Below are positions 20,900 to 32,527 of a stretch of 64,000 nucleotides of DNA, one piece after another. The notes under the pieces were generated by a model. The model saw nothing but the letters and a program-made list of their open reading frames with translations. It was not told the DNA's origin and did no database searches. This DNA is from Schizochytrium sp. TIO01 (lineage: Eukaryota > Sar > Bigyra > Thraustochytrida > Thraustochytriidae), in assembly GCA_004764695.1 (NCBI GenBank), contig SMSO01000014.1, forward strand, positions 2,617,148 through 2,681,147, read 5' to 3'. How positions within the stretch are numbered: the stretch's first letter is position 1; each line of letters begins with the position of its first letter. The translations under genes were made by a program, and so were the position numbers.

Positions 20900-21960
20900 T
20901 TAAAAAACCTGCCCGTAGCTCGAAGACATTTTTAAAAGTCTTCTTCTTAATGAGGTAGCGCCAAAGGATACCTCTGGCGACGTGATATCACGATCGGTTA
21001 CGTGTTTGCTTATGGGGCATTCGAAAACCTTATTAGATATTTCGAGCTTGTCGTGGGTGGTACCACATTAATTGCATATTCTTGAAGGTAAATCTCTAGG
21101 CGAAAAACAAGTTCACACACGGAGAAAACCCGGCTTTGCGAATGAGCTTTGGGCGACAGCTTGAATGGCCCCAACAACACATTATCTGAAGTGTCTTGCT
21201 TTTAATCCGTCTTGTTAACTTGCTGACCATCTGGGAGGTTTCAAAGTTAGGCCAAACAATAGCATAATATTTTTCATAGAGCCAAAGTACAAGCTTGCTG
21301 TGAAGCTAGGTAGTCTTGTCCTTGGTTTTGAGGATTACTCGTAGGTACGCACGTCTTGAGGTGGTTTTATCCTTCTTCGTTTGAGCCAGTTTACCTTGAG
21401 TTTAATCGGCTGCGACAGAGATCGAGCATGCGTATTGTGACTTTCTCTGTGCCTCACTCGATGGCTCGCACGTGCATGGTCTCCCATGAGCGTACTCCTG
21501 TATCTGAGCCAACAGGACTATGGTACTTTGGTACGCACGAGGTGCCAAATTTCTTAGCGTACCTTTCTATGCAAAAAAGCAGAAGCAAACACGAATCAGG
21601 CGATTCATTTGAACACGCATAGCATTGGTTACTCGGTCGGGGAGCAGTTCCTTGTTGGTACGAAACCTTTTGAGAAAGATTGCGGTTTTTTCTTCCATCT
21701 GTTCTAGTTTCGTGACTCGGCCTCGAAATTTTGGTTTTATCATTTTTATACGAACCTTGAAAGAAGGGCGAGTGCCAAGTTTTTCGGGCATCTAGTACCT
21801 CATTTTAAGCTTGACCAGCAGTGAGAGATTCGAAAAAGTTCAACGTATCCTGAATAACGTACGGCCGACGGTACTTCGAAGACCCAAGTCAGATGCGTCC
21901 GTGCTTTCGTCAAGGCTCCAAATACTCCTTAGCCATCGTCGAGCATTTTAGGATTGTCTC
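20900..21960 (-). pseudogene. Fanzor/TnpB-family RNA-guided nuclease, degenerate
   Basis: No single frame spans it, but family blocks occur in colinear order when all minus-strand frames are read. (1) WVFEVPSAVRYSGYVELF at 21886-21831, like the N-terminal helical block. (2) An ATG frame at about 21791-21567 with a KELLPDRVTNAMRVQ-like strand segment. (3) SDTGVRSW at about 21510-21487, matching the first RuvC motif (family DPGVR; the Asp is kept, Pro is lost), then LCRSRLNSR. (4) NFETSQMVSKLTRRIKSKT at about 21248-21192 and on to LIRKA. (5) CGTTHDKLEIS at 21067-21035, FECP, and DRD at 20995-20987, the zinc ribbon and last RuvC aspartate. Two of the four usual zinc cysteines are missing. A one-base indel separates the FTSK-like block from CGT. 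The family cuts DNA guided by an omega-RNA. I infer a dead fossil. Confidence 0.75.
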
Positions 21961-22234
21961 TTTCGTCTTTCGGGACAGCTTCATTTTGGGTCTTTCCTGA
22001 TGCATGCATCTTGATGCAGTGCCGCGGCTTCTCTTCAACCTTTGGACACATCGTAATGAAAGGCAAGACTAGTGTTATAAGCACTTCTAGTGACGCCAAC
22101 CATTTCTTCGTTGAGCGCGTTAATCTTTTGATGAATAGACATTGGCATTCCTACCACGAACTGAATTGTCTTCTTTCTTGGTCCTCTTGTGCGCCTTTAC
22201 GCATGCTTTCTTCTTTCGTGCTGCGTCGTTGCTA

Positions 22235-22790
22235 TCATTTTGCGCTGCTCGTTTTCCGTGATACGACTCTACAAAAGGTGATGATGCCAAGAGGCCTTGA
22301 GAAGGTGTCGGACTCGTCGGCGTGTGCATCTCGGACGTGTACCACAAGTTTGATACTTCCTCTTTCGAGAAGGTCCTCAAGGAGGTCGCGGTGCATGATC
22401 ACAACCTGGGCGACTCTGCTGCTGTCACAGACGTTCAGTAGGGTACGCAAGTTAGGCCTTTTGAAGTTGACCCCGCTACCGATAATTTTACAGACAACTA
22501 TGGCGTCTGGATAGACCACCAGCCTAGCATTCAAGATCCTCCTTTCCTTGGCAGAGGACACTCTGGTGTTGATAGTTTTATGGTCTGTGCTGCGCTGCTC
22601 GGGGCCGCCGGAACCTCAGCCATGGATGCGCTCAGTATCGTCACTTGAGTATATGTGATTTTTTCCAGGGAAACGCCCGAAGGGCACTTGCTGAGATGCC
22701 AAGCTTCTGTTTGAAGTTCCCTTCTAGCTTGTATTGAAGGTTTGCTTCACGTGTAGTGTTTGGAGCTTGGCGGTTCCCTGACCATGCCAT
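22235..22790 (-). pseudogene. IS607-type serine recombinase (TnpA), frameshifted
   Basis: From ATG 22790 the frame encodes an N-terminal segment with a helix-turn-helix-like stretch (KQKLGISASALRAF), then stops. In another frame, from about 22565 to 22235, come TRVSSAKERRIL, the catalytic-serine motif of the family (usual form ARVSSxKQ), then IGSGVNFKRPNLRTLL, VAQVVIMHRDLL and LERGSIKLVVH. These match the IS607 pattern DIGSGLNFKR, VVVAHRDRL and so on. The distance from ATG to the final stop is about 185 codons, the normal length of IS607 TnpA. At least one frameshift (the two parts differ by one frame) and a stop separate the halves, so it is a pseudogene. The catalytic Ser and the R of HRD survive. 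IS607 recombinases excise and insert the element as a circle without terminal repeats. Confidence 0.78.
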
Positions 22791-23133
22791 TTTCTTACCT
22801 CGCTGCCACTTCTGACTAATTATAAGATATCATTTATATGACATAGTACTAATAACATTTTGAGGTTATAGAAGTTCTAACGTTTGCACAGGTACATGAA
22901 TATTTTCCTGTCCAGAAACAGACATGGTAGGTAGATAGTATTAAAATGGTCGTAGGAAAAGTTTGCCTGACAAAGGTAAACAATTCGTTCAAATTCTGTC
23001 GTTGATAGACACGTGCAAGATAAGACGACTCTGAAGAGGTTTCCACGCAATTACTTCATGTACGATGATTTTTGATTAAAAACAAAAAAAGAATGGATTT
23101 ACAGAAGCAAATTTCTTTCAAAAAAGAAAGGGT

Positions 23134-23139
23134 AAAAAA
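23134..23139 (-). terminator. Pol III terminator (T6) of tRNA-Ile
   Basis: Reading on the minus strand, a run of six T residues lies four bases past the 3' end of the tRNA, as expected for RNA polymerase III termination. Confidence 0.8.
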
Positions 23140-23143
23140 GAAT

Positions 23144-23216
23144 ACTCGCACTGGGGATCGAACCCAGGACCTTGGAGTTATTAGCTCCACGCTCTAACCA
23201 GCTGAGCTATACAAGC
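23144..23216 (-). tRNA. trnI-AAT: tRNA-Ile (anticodon AAT)
   Basis: A 73-base cloverleaf without intron. On the minus strand it has a 7-bp acceptor stem (with G-T pairs), TA, D-stem GCTC/GAGC with the AGCTGGTTA loop (A box), anticodon stem TGGAG/CTCCA around loop CTAATAA (anticodon AAT, read as IAU for isoleucine), and T-stem CTGGG/CCCAG with TTCGATC (B box). CCA is not encoded. It sits between the two inverted recombinase remnants. A T-run follows at the 3' side. Confidence 0.95.
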
Positions 23217-23489
23217 TAGAATGAGTTGAAACAGGACCTCACATTGAAGTATATATGACTAATAGATGGAACAAATCGTACTCTCTATGCTTAGTTTAAT
23301 TTTTTATTCACTCTTAAGTTTGTTGATTTTTTTTAATATTTATTATTAAAATTAAGTATTAAAAGTTAAGCATGAGTGACTGACTGACTATATATATAAA
23401 ACTTTTATAACCTCTAAATGGTTGCTATTCCATATAAATTAACTGAATATATTATAATGATTGTAGGTCTCTGTTAAGACGTGGACGCT

Positions 23490-23818
23490 AGGTAAGAAAA
23501 TGGCATGGCCAAGGAACCGCGAAGCTCCAAACACAACACGTGAAGCAAACCTTCAATACAAGCTAGAAGGGAACTTCGAACAGAAGCTTGGCATCTCAGC
23601 AAGTGCCGTTCGGGCGTTTCCCTGGAAAAAATCACATATACGCAACTGACATTGTCGAGCGCATAAAAGAGAATGTAAAGTGCCAGGTTGGTGATATCTA
23701 GTGCGAATATCCAGATGTATACAAAATTATCGGTAGCGGGGTCAACTTCAAAAGGCCGGCCGTGCGCGCCCTACTGGACGCTTGTGCTAGTCAACGTCCC
23801 GAGCTTACCAGTGAGTAG
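23490..23818 (+). pseudogene. Second, inverted fragment of the IS607-type recombinase
   Basis: Block A (23490 to about 23665) is a near copy of the start of the recombinase pseudogene at 22790, in opposite orientation, including ATGGCATGG and the KLGISASAVRAF segment. Block B (about 23700-23818) encodes IIGSGVNFKRPAVRALLDAC and then TAG. About 90 bases between the blocks, including the catalytic RVSS motif, are missing. No Fanzor sequence follows. The ancestral frames are broken. It and the copy at 22235-22805 form an imperfect inverted pair around the tRNA-Ile. Confidence 0.75.
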
Positions 23819-26777
23819 CTTTCGGGATACTGGTCGAAATAAGCTTAGGACAAATTGATACAAGCCAAACCTGTTAGTCAAGTTGATTTCCTCATGAATT
23901 TTACTGGAAAGGTAAGGGCCGGGCTTGTAAAAGACTTTCTTCTCTGTACTCGCTAGAAATTGCAGTCTAATCAGCTAAATGTTGGCAGTCAAGGTGCTTC
24001 AGGGCATGGGGGAATCGGACAAAGAATTATTAAGCTTAAACTTTTGGACTTCGAGAACCCACAAAGTCCAACGTGAAGTGATAATTTGTGTTAGATTCAG
24101 AATAGCAAGGCGAGCATAATCTGTATTACGTAGAGCAGATGAGATCAGGTTCTTATATCACCCTTGTCATCATTCAAATTCTGTTATCAATATCTCTAAA
24201 CCTTTACTTCTGAATGCAATCATATATCTGGTTGTTACTTCTACAGGTGCTTTTTCTCTCAGGACTCACATTATTTCTCTAAGGGGTCTAGCCTTGATTT
24301 GTTTACATGCCGATTTGATTGTTGCTTTGAGCAGTACTCATGAAGAGACATATACAGAAAACAAAACTCACGAAGCACCTTCCATCCACACCAATTTTGA
24401 ATAGATTAGAAACTAACGCGTCTGATTGATTATTTGAGAAACAAGCTCCTACATGAAGAAGTGTAGAACACGCTTTAGGATATATATAATTCACATGGTA
24501 CTATACTAAGTATAAGCAATTCAACTCCAAACTCCTAACTGTGGTAATTGTTTTTGTAATATAAGAAACAAGCTTGATAGTCCTTCTATATTCCAACAAT
24601 TCTGCATTATCAAGCGTCGTGAAGCAAGGCACAACTCGGCCACTAATGGTTACTCTTTTACTTATAGGTCCTTTAGTGCAATGGACACACATGGTGATAT
24701 GATCATGTGACGGTCTAGTCATGTCTTAGAATATGTGTGCATCTAAGCGCGAAAAACTCTGGAATTGAACATGGCAGGACTATAGAGCGCAGTATGATTG
24801 CCCCTCAGTGCATATAATTAGAACGAGGTACTGTCTAAAGAGGTTTCAGCTTTCGTCATGGACCAGTTAATGAATTAGACGAAATTTAGCTTCATGTTAC
24901 AAGTGTAAATACATAAGCTAGCCGTAGTGAAGATCTTTGCATCGTCTTGGAAATGTAGAAGGCACTAGCATAGTAACGCAACAGCGCTGGAATTGAGGTC
25001 TAGGTCTAGCAACTAGGAACTTCCGTACTCTTTCAGAAACCAATGTTAAAAAAAAAATAAGTATAATAGAATGTAAGCTCAATTATGAAAAGGAAAGTGT
25101 AAAGCATTTACCAAGCGTTTTCAATCTTTTACTTGAAATGCACAACCTTAGAGTAACGGTAGGGGCTTTGAATCATGGAAGCTTCAAAAACTAAAATATA
25201 TCAAGTCAAATTTAGCTCTCTAGACAAAGACAAGACAACAGGAATATGTACACCTCTGTTCTGTGTCATCTGCTTAGAATTGCTTAGCACATAAAATCAC
25301 TACCGATCTTGTCTTCTATATCAAGGTGTAGCATGCCAGGCTTTTGAATTAGAAAAAGAATTAATCTTTTTGATAATTTGTACTTTTAAGAAATAGTATA
25401 CAAGTAATCTGGTACCAGGATAGAAGTTTATAAAGTAGGTATGGAAAGAGGCGGGGAACTTCGGCTTGGAAGAGGAGTTGTTTTGCATCATGTAAAGTAT
25501 CGAATTGCCATGCTTAGTATTAGTCTACTGAAGCTGGAAGGAAGCAAGGTAATTTATGTAAAAGGTTTAAATTTACTTGGTAAAAAAAATAAAACAAAAA
25601 CCTCGAAGTGCATGAAAAGTTTAAGTCAAACTTTCACGTGCACAAACTCCAAAACTATTTATCCTTCACATAAACACACAAAGCTATTGGTATCATAATA
25701 AAAAACACCCAAAAATTATTTTTATGGATATCTATTCTTTTGGTACTGCGTCAGACGTGCACCCCTTTAATTTAATTTCTTGGACAAACTCTAGGTTTTT
25801 AAATTTAAGAGACCAACATTGGAACTATTCAGGCCTATTCGCTACACTCACACAAGAACTTCAATTCTTGAAAGTACTAACTAGAGAATAAGTACTAACT
25901 TGAGATCATCGATGAACAAACTTAACTGTTGCAATCCACTTTGCAAGCAGCTTGAACGCATCTATAACAGGTTTGTGAATTGAGCCATCAAGGACAAAAA
26001 CCAAGCTCCTCTTGTGTCATGGGACACATGTCTAATGGGTAATCCTATCCTGTTGGGTATGCCGATGGTTTCGTTTGTGAATACCTTGTGTGCAGGTAAG
26101 TAGGTAGGTGGGTAAGTAAGGAGTTACAAATTACATCACAACCTTCACATCGTTTTTATTCAATGCTCGATCCAATCGGACTCTTCACAACTGAGGCAGC
26201 TTAAATGAAAACATTGTCTATGTGAATTGCATAATCTAGCTTTTTCAAAAAAGCAATTCCATCTCTGTGAGGTACGTATGTAGTTACTAGGTATGACCGC
26301 TATTTAGCGCCTAAGCCACGATGCGAAGCTCAAGATAGATCCACTTCTTGCACAACACCAGGTTGCGTCATTTACAGCATCGCGTGTAAATCAAGACTTT
26401 GCAAAATTATGAAGTTGCGGAGAAGGCAAAAGTCTGTCTTCAAAGGCATCAACCAGACCATCGTACCATGGCAAAATGCGGTCGAAACCTTTTCACCTCC
26501 GCAGAAGTCCTGGCACGCGAAGGAGCCTCAGAAACAATCAACCAGACTCAGGTATTTGCGCAACAGCTCAACTGACTAAGTTTGTCTGACTGGCTGACTG
26601 GCTGCCTGATTCCTAGAATAAACGCAACACTCACCCCAAGGGGGGTATTCTAGACATCGAAGGTAGGAGGCAAGCCCTTCCAAGTGCGAGGTCCCTTTTA
26701 GGAAACTTGGCTCTACGTCATATCAACCTTTAATTGATTCACGCTCACAAAAAGAAGTAAAAACAAAAAAATAAAAT

Positions 26778-26824
26778 CATTCATTCATTCATTCATTCAT
26801 TCATTCATTCATTCATTCATTCAT
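26778..26824. repeat. (ATTC)n microsatellite
   Basis: A pure ATTC tetranucleotide run of about eleven units. Confidence 0.95.
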
Positions 26825-28404
26825 CTCCCAACGAAGATTGAAAAGAGAGCAAGAGGGTCGTCTTCCCCATTTTACAAGATGTTGCGCTTTAACTGCTATT
26901 GAAGCGTGGTTTCATCGCTCATCACATCTCCTGATACCCCACGACGCTCAACTTCCTGTCCATTCCTTGTTACCAGCCAATTATGTTTGGGTCCAGAGCT
27001 GCGTGCAGAGTTCAGGGAGCTAATAATTGCTGATTGATGGTGAGTGCCGTAGCTTCTTTACAAACAATAAGTTAAAAAGTAACTTTGTAACTTCGCATGC
27101 TACTCGCATAGTGTGCGACCACGCTCCACCAGATATAACAGACACACTGATGGGCGTTTCTGTGAATCCTCCATCCTTCGCTATACGTATTACTTGTATT
27201 CTCCAACGGACGGCCATTTCGCTTTTCGTTCCAGTGCGAGGACTTGGGAATGAAAGCTTTGGTGGGGTACCAATAGGATTCGGAGAAGAAACACGCCATA
27301 ACAGGTCTGGCGGTACTGTAATATATTTAAAGATGGCTGCTGCCTTGGCACAATAAGGGAATCAATCAAGCTCCTGTTCAAGCAATTATTATGATTACTA
27401 TCATTATTATTAATATTGTTATAATTAATTAATCAATTAATTAATTAAAAAGCATGTTTAAAAAATAAAATTTAAAAAATCAAGCTGAGTAGGAAAAAAA
27501 AAAAAAAAGGCTTGTATTTTGTTGTTAGCAGAAAGAGACAGGAAAGGAAAAGACTGTAATGATGCTTCTATGAAGAATATATCACTGATAATGGGCACGC
27601 AGTGGTTTGCCGTGCACAGCAACACTGGTAGAGTCGAAAGCGCTTGGCTTAGTCTTGACTACCTTTTCTCGAAGTACACGCACTTTCCGAGCAAGTTGTG
27701 CTCAAGTTGCTCCGAATTCTGTCACTTCGAAGCGTTCATTGCTGACTTTCAACTTGAATTAAAGACATATACCTCAGGCTTATAAATAGAATAAAATATA
27801 TTGAGGTACACTATATCATGGATTTTAACTTTTTACATTTTCTTTGATATATACCAACTAAATATTTTATAATGTTGTTCGACTCTCGATACTTCTTTCA
27901 AAATTGCTTCCCAGACAGTGCCTAAACCTCTTTCCTACTGGCCGGACTTCCTTGCCTCCGCCCCAATCGCCGATATGGCACTAGCTGGCTAACATTCCAA
28001 ACGCAGCATTACAAAGTCAATCGAAGAATGATGACTTCATCTGTGCGACTGTTCTGCTCAGCTCTTGAGCGGAAGGTCCATTAATGCAGCTTTTAGATTA
28101 CACAAATTCCCTCGATCTGTAAACAATTAGAAACCAACTTGAAAGCTCTGAAGTTCAGGACTTTAATCGTTTGGCGAAAGCAAAAGAGAGCGTGCGGAGT
28201 TGTTTCAGTCGCGGGGCTTCTAGTCACACTTATAGGGTGTACTACTCATCACGAAGTGCTTTGATCTTACTGGTCGTCAATCGTTAGGGAGCTCTTATTA
28301 CATTTGCTCCGTCATTTATGCTAATGAAGTAAATATATTTTCTTATTTGTTTAACTTAAAAACTGAAAGTCAAGCAAGTTACACTGCAAAGGAAGAATAT
28401 TATC

Positions 28405-28440
28405 TAAATAATAATAAATAATAAATAATAAAAAATAAAA
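28405..28440. repeat. AATA-type low-complexity tract
   Basis: Imperfect AATA/ATAA units in an A-rich stretch. Confidence 0.8.
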
Positions 28441-31400
28441 TCGCTAACAGAGTACTGGATGTGACGGCATACGTGAAAGAAGAAGCAGGTTAGGGCTTAT
28501 GGGGTTCCTCGCGAAAGAAGCTGCATAAATTGACGCAGCGCTTTCAATACGTAGGCAGCGATGTGTGCTCAAGCGGTTCATTCGCGACTGCATTTCCTCT
28601 TTACCAATTGCAGTGAAATAACTTGAATTCAGGCCGAATTGAGACGGTTTGTAATCCCAATGACATACAACACATACTTGCTTAGGCAATGGGTCGAATT
28701 TGCTTGCACTCGAACTCAGAGTGGTCTGAGGTAAGAACAGCCTCATTGTGCGCTTCGCTTCTTCTCTCACGGAGTCGCCTGTCTTAAGCGTACAAGATGG
28801 ACATCGACAGCGAAGAGGAGCCTTTCCCAAATTAGCGCACTGTTATTGCGGCTGTCCAAACAGCAGCAATTCCACCGTACTACGCGATAGACTTTATAAA
28901 TTGCTTGAAGAATAAAACCAAGAACCAGAATTAGCAAAAGTGAAGTGAGGAGGTACTATCTTACTCAAGTAATTATGAAAAAACACCGCGTTAACTCACC
29001 CACTCAATTAGTCAGAACAGAGGCCAGGGGGTGTCAGTTGAAATCTGCATCGCGGCAAACGGCAGCCACTTTCGTTGTGATTTGGCATAGAAAGTGGTGG
29101 TGTCTTTTGCCCTGAGCTGATGACTTGAATGCTCTTCTTGAAAGTCGGCGTAGGCGTCTAACTGAAAAGGCTGGACTAGGATGAATTTCTTTTCAGTGGT
29201 ACTTTTTGATCTATTTGATTATGAAATATAATTTAATAGTTTATTCATGTTAAACTCTTATGATTTCAATATATAAATACTTTTTAAAAGTTTTTTTAAA
29301 AATTAAAAATTTAAAAAAAGCAAAAAGCAATGACTTCAGTATCGCTTCGCTGTGAAGCAGCCCTGCCAAAGTAAAGAGAGAGTACACATGGTTTGCGGAA
29401 AACGTAGAGAAGACGGCAGAACCTATCTGTATTTCATATGTATCAAAGGCTGTGATCGGCAGCGCACATAATTAATGGCCTGATAGGAGAGTGAAGTTGG
29501 GTGGGTAGGATTGATTCCAGAGAAAGAAAGGGGTAGAGTAAGCCTTTCTCAGCTTCCCAATTGGGACCAGTGCTTAAAAAAGCAAGAAGCAGATCAACCA
29601 CTTTCTGCCAAATTGAAAAGTTCCAATTAGTTAGTTATTTGTTATTGTTTTTAATAAAAAAAAATTGAAAATAATAAAATAATAAAACTCTCTTTATTTC
29701 TTTCGTTAAGAGGGTTTTTGCAGAATGGTATTTCCAGAGAGGTAGTTGGTATGCTAGGCGCTAAATACGCAGAATTTATGGACACGATTGCCTAGATTTG
29801 AAGTGCGTTGAACAAAGACAAATGTTGTTTTTGAAAGCAAGCGAAAGGGGGGAAATAGATTCTTACTTGAAAAATTTAAAGAAGGAAGCTCTGCAACAGC
29901 GCATATGTCAATTTTATGAAGTTGCAGACTTGCCACAAATCTTGAGGGCCCAAGCCATGGATGGTGTCACTTTCACTAATTAAAGACACTGTTTGCTTTA
30001 ATTAGCACATTTGGTCCGTCTTTGCAGAAAGTAGTTACTTACTCACCTACGTGATAAAGCTTTGGCGATTCTTCATGAAGGATATGAATTATATTTAGTA
30101 GTGGACTTTGGTTATCAAGGATTTAACTGTTCAACCTTACATGACAGAGCCTTTCACAAATGTTGCGTATGCTCTTAACCAGCCAGGCCTTTGTTTTGTT
30201 TTGTTTATTTAATTAAAAGGGATACGCAATAGATTGAAACTGGTCTTTAATGCAAAACTCTTGACTTCCATTATATTCTTTCTAGTAGTGTAGTAAATCA
30301 ACCTGCTGAGTTACCAGTTTACGTATCTAGTGCTGTTTTAGTTCTCGGAAAGGATTTCTTTTTGTGCATATCCAAAATACTTTGGTCACCGTGCATAAAT
30401 TTACTTCGGGACATGAATATTTCATCGAAGTGATAAAAAATTATGGTATACCCATATAAGATTACGCTATATTGTCAAAATCATGACTCTTGGTTGCGGA
30501 TAGTAGCAATCCAGTTTCAAGAGTGAAGCGATTTTCTTCTTTTCCCAGAATCGTGTTTTTTTAGTAATGTGGGAGAATGCGCATTCATATGTCGCATGTG
30601 CATGACAAAAGTCCAGCAAGATGGTCATAAACTTAAAGTTAGGTCGAGAACGTCAGCTAAGAATCCGGTATTGTCATAAACAAAGCGTTACGTTTGAATG
30701 CATTTGTTTGGATTTTAGTTAGAGATACAAGGTGATGCATTATTATCGCGAACTTGATTTCACTGTTCTACAACAACTTTGGAATTCATAAAAGAAAAGC
30801 TTTATACTATTCTGTCAATAACTAAAGCTTCAATGCCACTAAATTTTGAAGAATGGTTCCGGCTAGCTTCTAGTTGTATCTGTTTACCACTACGTGCAGA
30901 GATTTTGCTTTAAAAGCGAAACTTTCTAATTCTTGCACTTGGACAATATACCTACCTACCTATAAAACTACCATTCAATCTGTGCATTTGAATGGCTTGA
31001 AGGGATGAGCGTACCATGTATTTGAAATGAAGGGCGACGTCTGAACTACAACCAAGTATGCATCTGGATTCTGCTCCGTTTACAGTATTGCTCCAGCACC
31101 TAAGTGTCGTCATTCTTCATAATCATCGTGAAGTGTCGACATAAGGATATAATAGTATTGCAGTTGCATAGTCATACTCTAATATGTTTGGTGTTGGAGC
31201 TTACTACACAAGAAATTAAATTTCCAACTCTCAAGTTGGAATCTAGTAGTGTATTACTATGGATTCTGGGTTTGGTTGAGTCTATGTATGGCTCAGAATG
31301 AGCGCGTGAGGGGTGTACTTTATACACTATTGTATGTCCGGGTACTGCGTACCTACATGCTCGTTGGTAGATGAACTTTAGTAGTGAAGACTGGTGTAAA

Positions 31401-32527
31401 GTCTTGTCATTTGGATGTTGCGCTGGTAAAATTAACCTTCAAGTTGCTATGCTAGGATGTGCAAAGCTGCTCGAACTTTCTGAAAATTATTTGATATTGT
31501 GTGCTTCAGAGCGTTTGCAGCGCATATGTAAGCCTTTGGAAACAAGGCTCGCGAACTAAGTCTAACGAGCTTCACGCAATATATCAATAATCTTTGTAAC
31601 TGCTGACGCTCTTGCTGGAATCATGCATTTTGAGCATTATCAATGATCCGATGAAAATATGAGCGTGCGCAGTTTAGCCATACGATCAATAAATTGATGA
31701 TCAACGTATGCTATTTGGTTGCGAGACGATTCATAAGATTTAGAATTAATACATCTACGCTCATATAATTAAAACAATAAAAAGAATTCACACCACCAAC
31801 CTACAAAGGTATCTAAATAACTAGTGTTCGCTGTATTTTTAACTATGAAGGGCAGAAGCGGATATCGGGTAGAAAAAACAGCATTCGTGGAGGCTATTTT
31901 TTTAATTCACAGAAATGTACCTACATTAGATGCTAAACTCCTTACTAGCTATGTGTGAGAGAAGTTTTTCTTACTTTGGAACTTAAAAAAAAAAGTTAAA
32001 AAAGTGAATTAGGTTTCAGTACCTGGACCGAAAATTGGGCCACCCAAGTACCTTTTCTATTTAAATGAATAAATATTTAAAACAAAATAAATTTAAAGTT
32101 AAATACCCCACGAATAAATATTTTTATTGGAAAATACGACAATATAAGAAATCAGTAGCGCTTATTTCTAGTTTTTGTGTAGTTAACGAACAGGAGTAGC
32201 ACTTGGCAGGCAATGAATGTGTTTATATAAGTGGAGTGGACCTGCCACCGATGGCTGGCTAGAGGTCAGCAAGTGATGTTTAGTCTCCTAGAACGCAGCA
32301 CCCAGACAGTGCATACGAAAAGGCTTTTTTATAATTACCAAAAATAAAACTAACGCTAGCCCACTCTGAACAAGAGAAAGGTTGAAAATACCCTCCAGAC
32401 TAATTAGTGTTGTTAGTTTATATATTCATTTTTTATTTTTTTTTTAAACTAAACATTTGAAGGAAGAGTTACATTCTAATAGCATTCTCTATTCTGGAGG
32501 TGAAGTCGAGGCAAACCCCAAACTAGA

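Larger units (their letters stand above)
20880..22805 (-). mobile_element. Decayed IS607-like element carrying serine recombinase and Fanzor/TnpB
   Basis: On the minus strand, a serine recombinase gene (22790 to 22235) is followed by a TnpB/Fanzor-type nuclease gene (about 21960 to 20900). This order and shared strand is the layout of IS607-family elements, which have been described in bacteria, giant viruses and some eukaryotes. Both genes are broken by stops and frame changes, so the copy is not active. The right boundary is set by the end of similarity to the inverted copy near 23490. The left boundary is set only by the end of the Fanzor C-terminus. IS607 elements lack terminal inverted repeats, so the exact ends cannot be seen. 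Confidence 0.75.
23819..32527. other. Large gene-free region (8.7 kb)
   Basis: AT-rich with many A/T homopolymers. I found no gene that I can support. An ATTC array and an AATA-rich tract are listed separately. Two short translations look slightly protein-like (28827-28444 minus, 29798-30170 plus) and are discussed as findings. The rest could be decayed repeats that I do not recognise. Confidence 0.45.

Noticed and set aside
20880-22805. Reading the Fanzor remnant as an active gene
   Set aside because: Frames are broken by stops and indels, and two of the four zinc-ribbon cysteines are missing.
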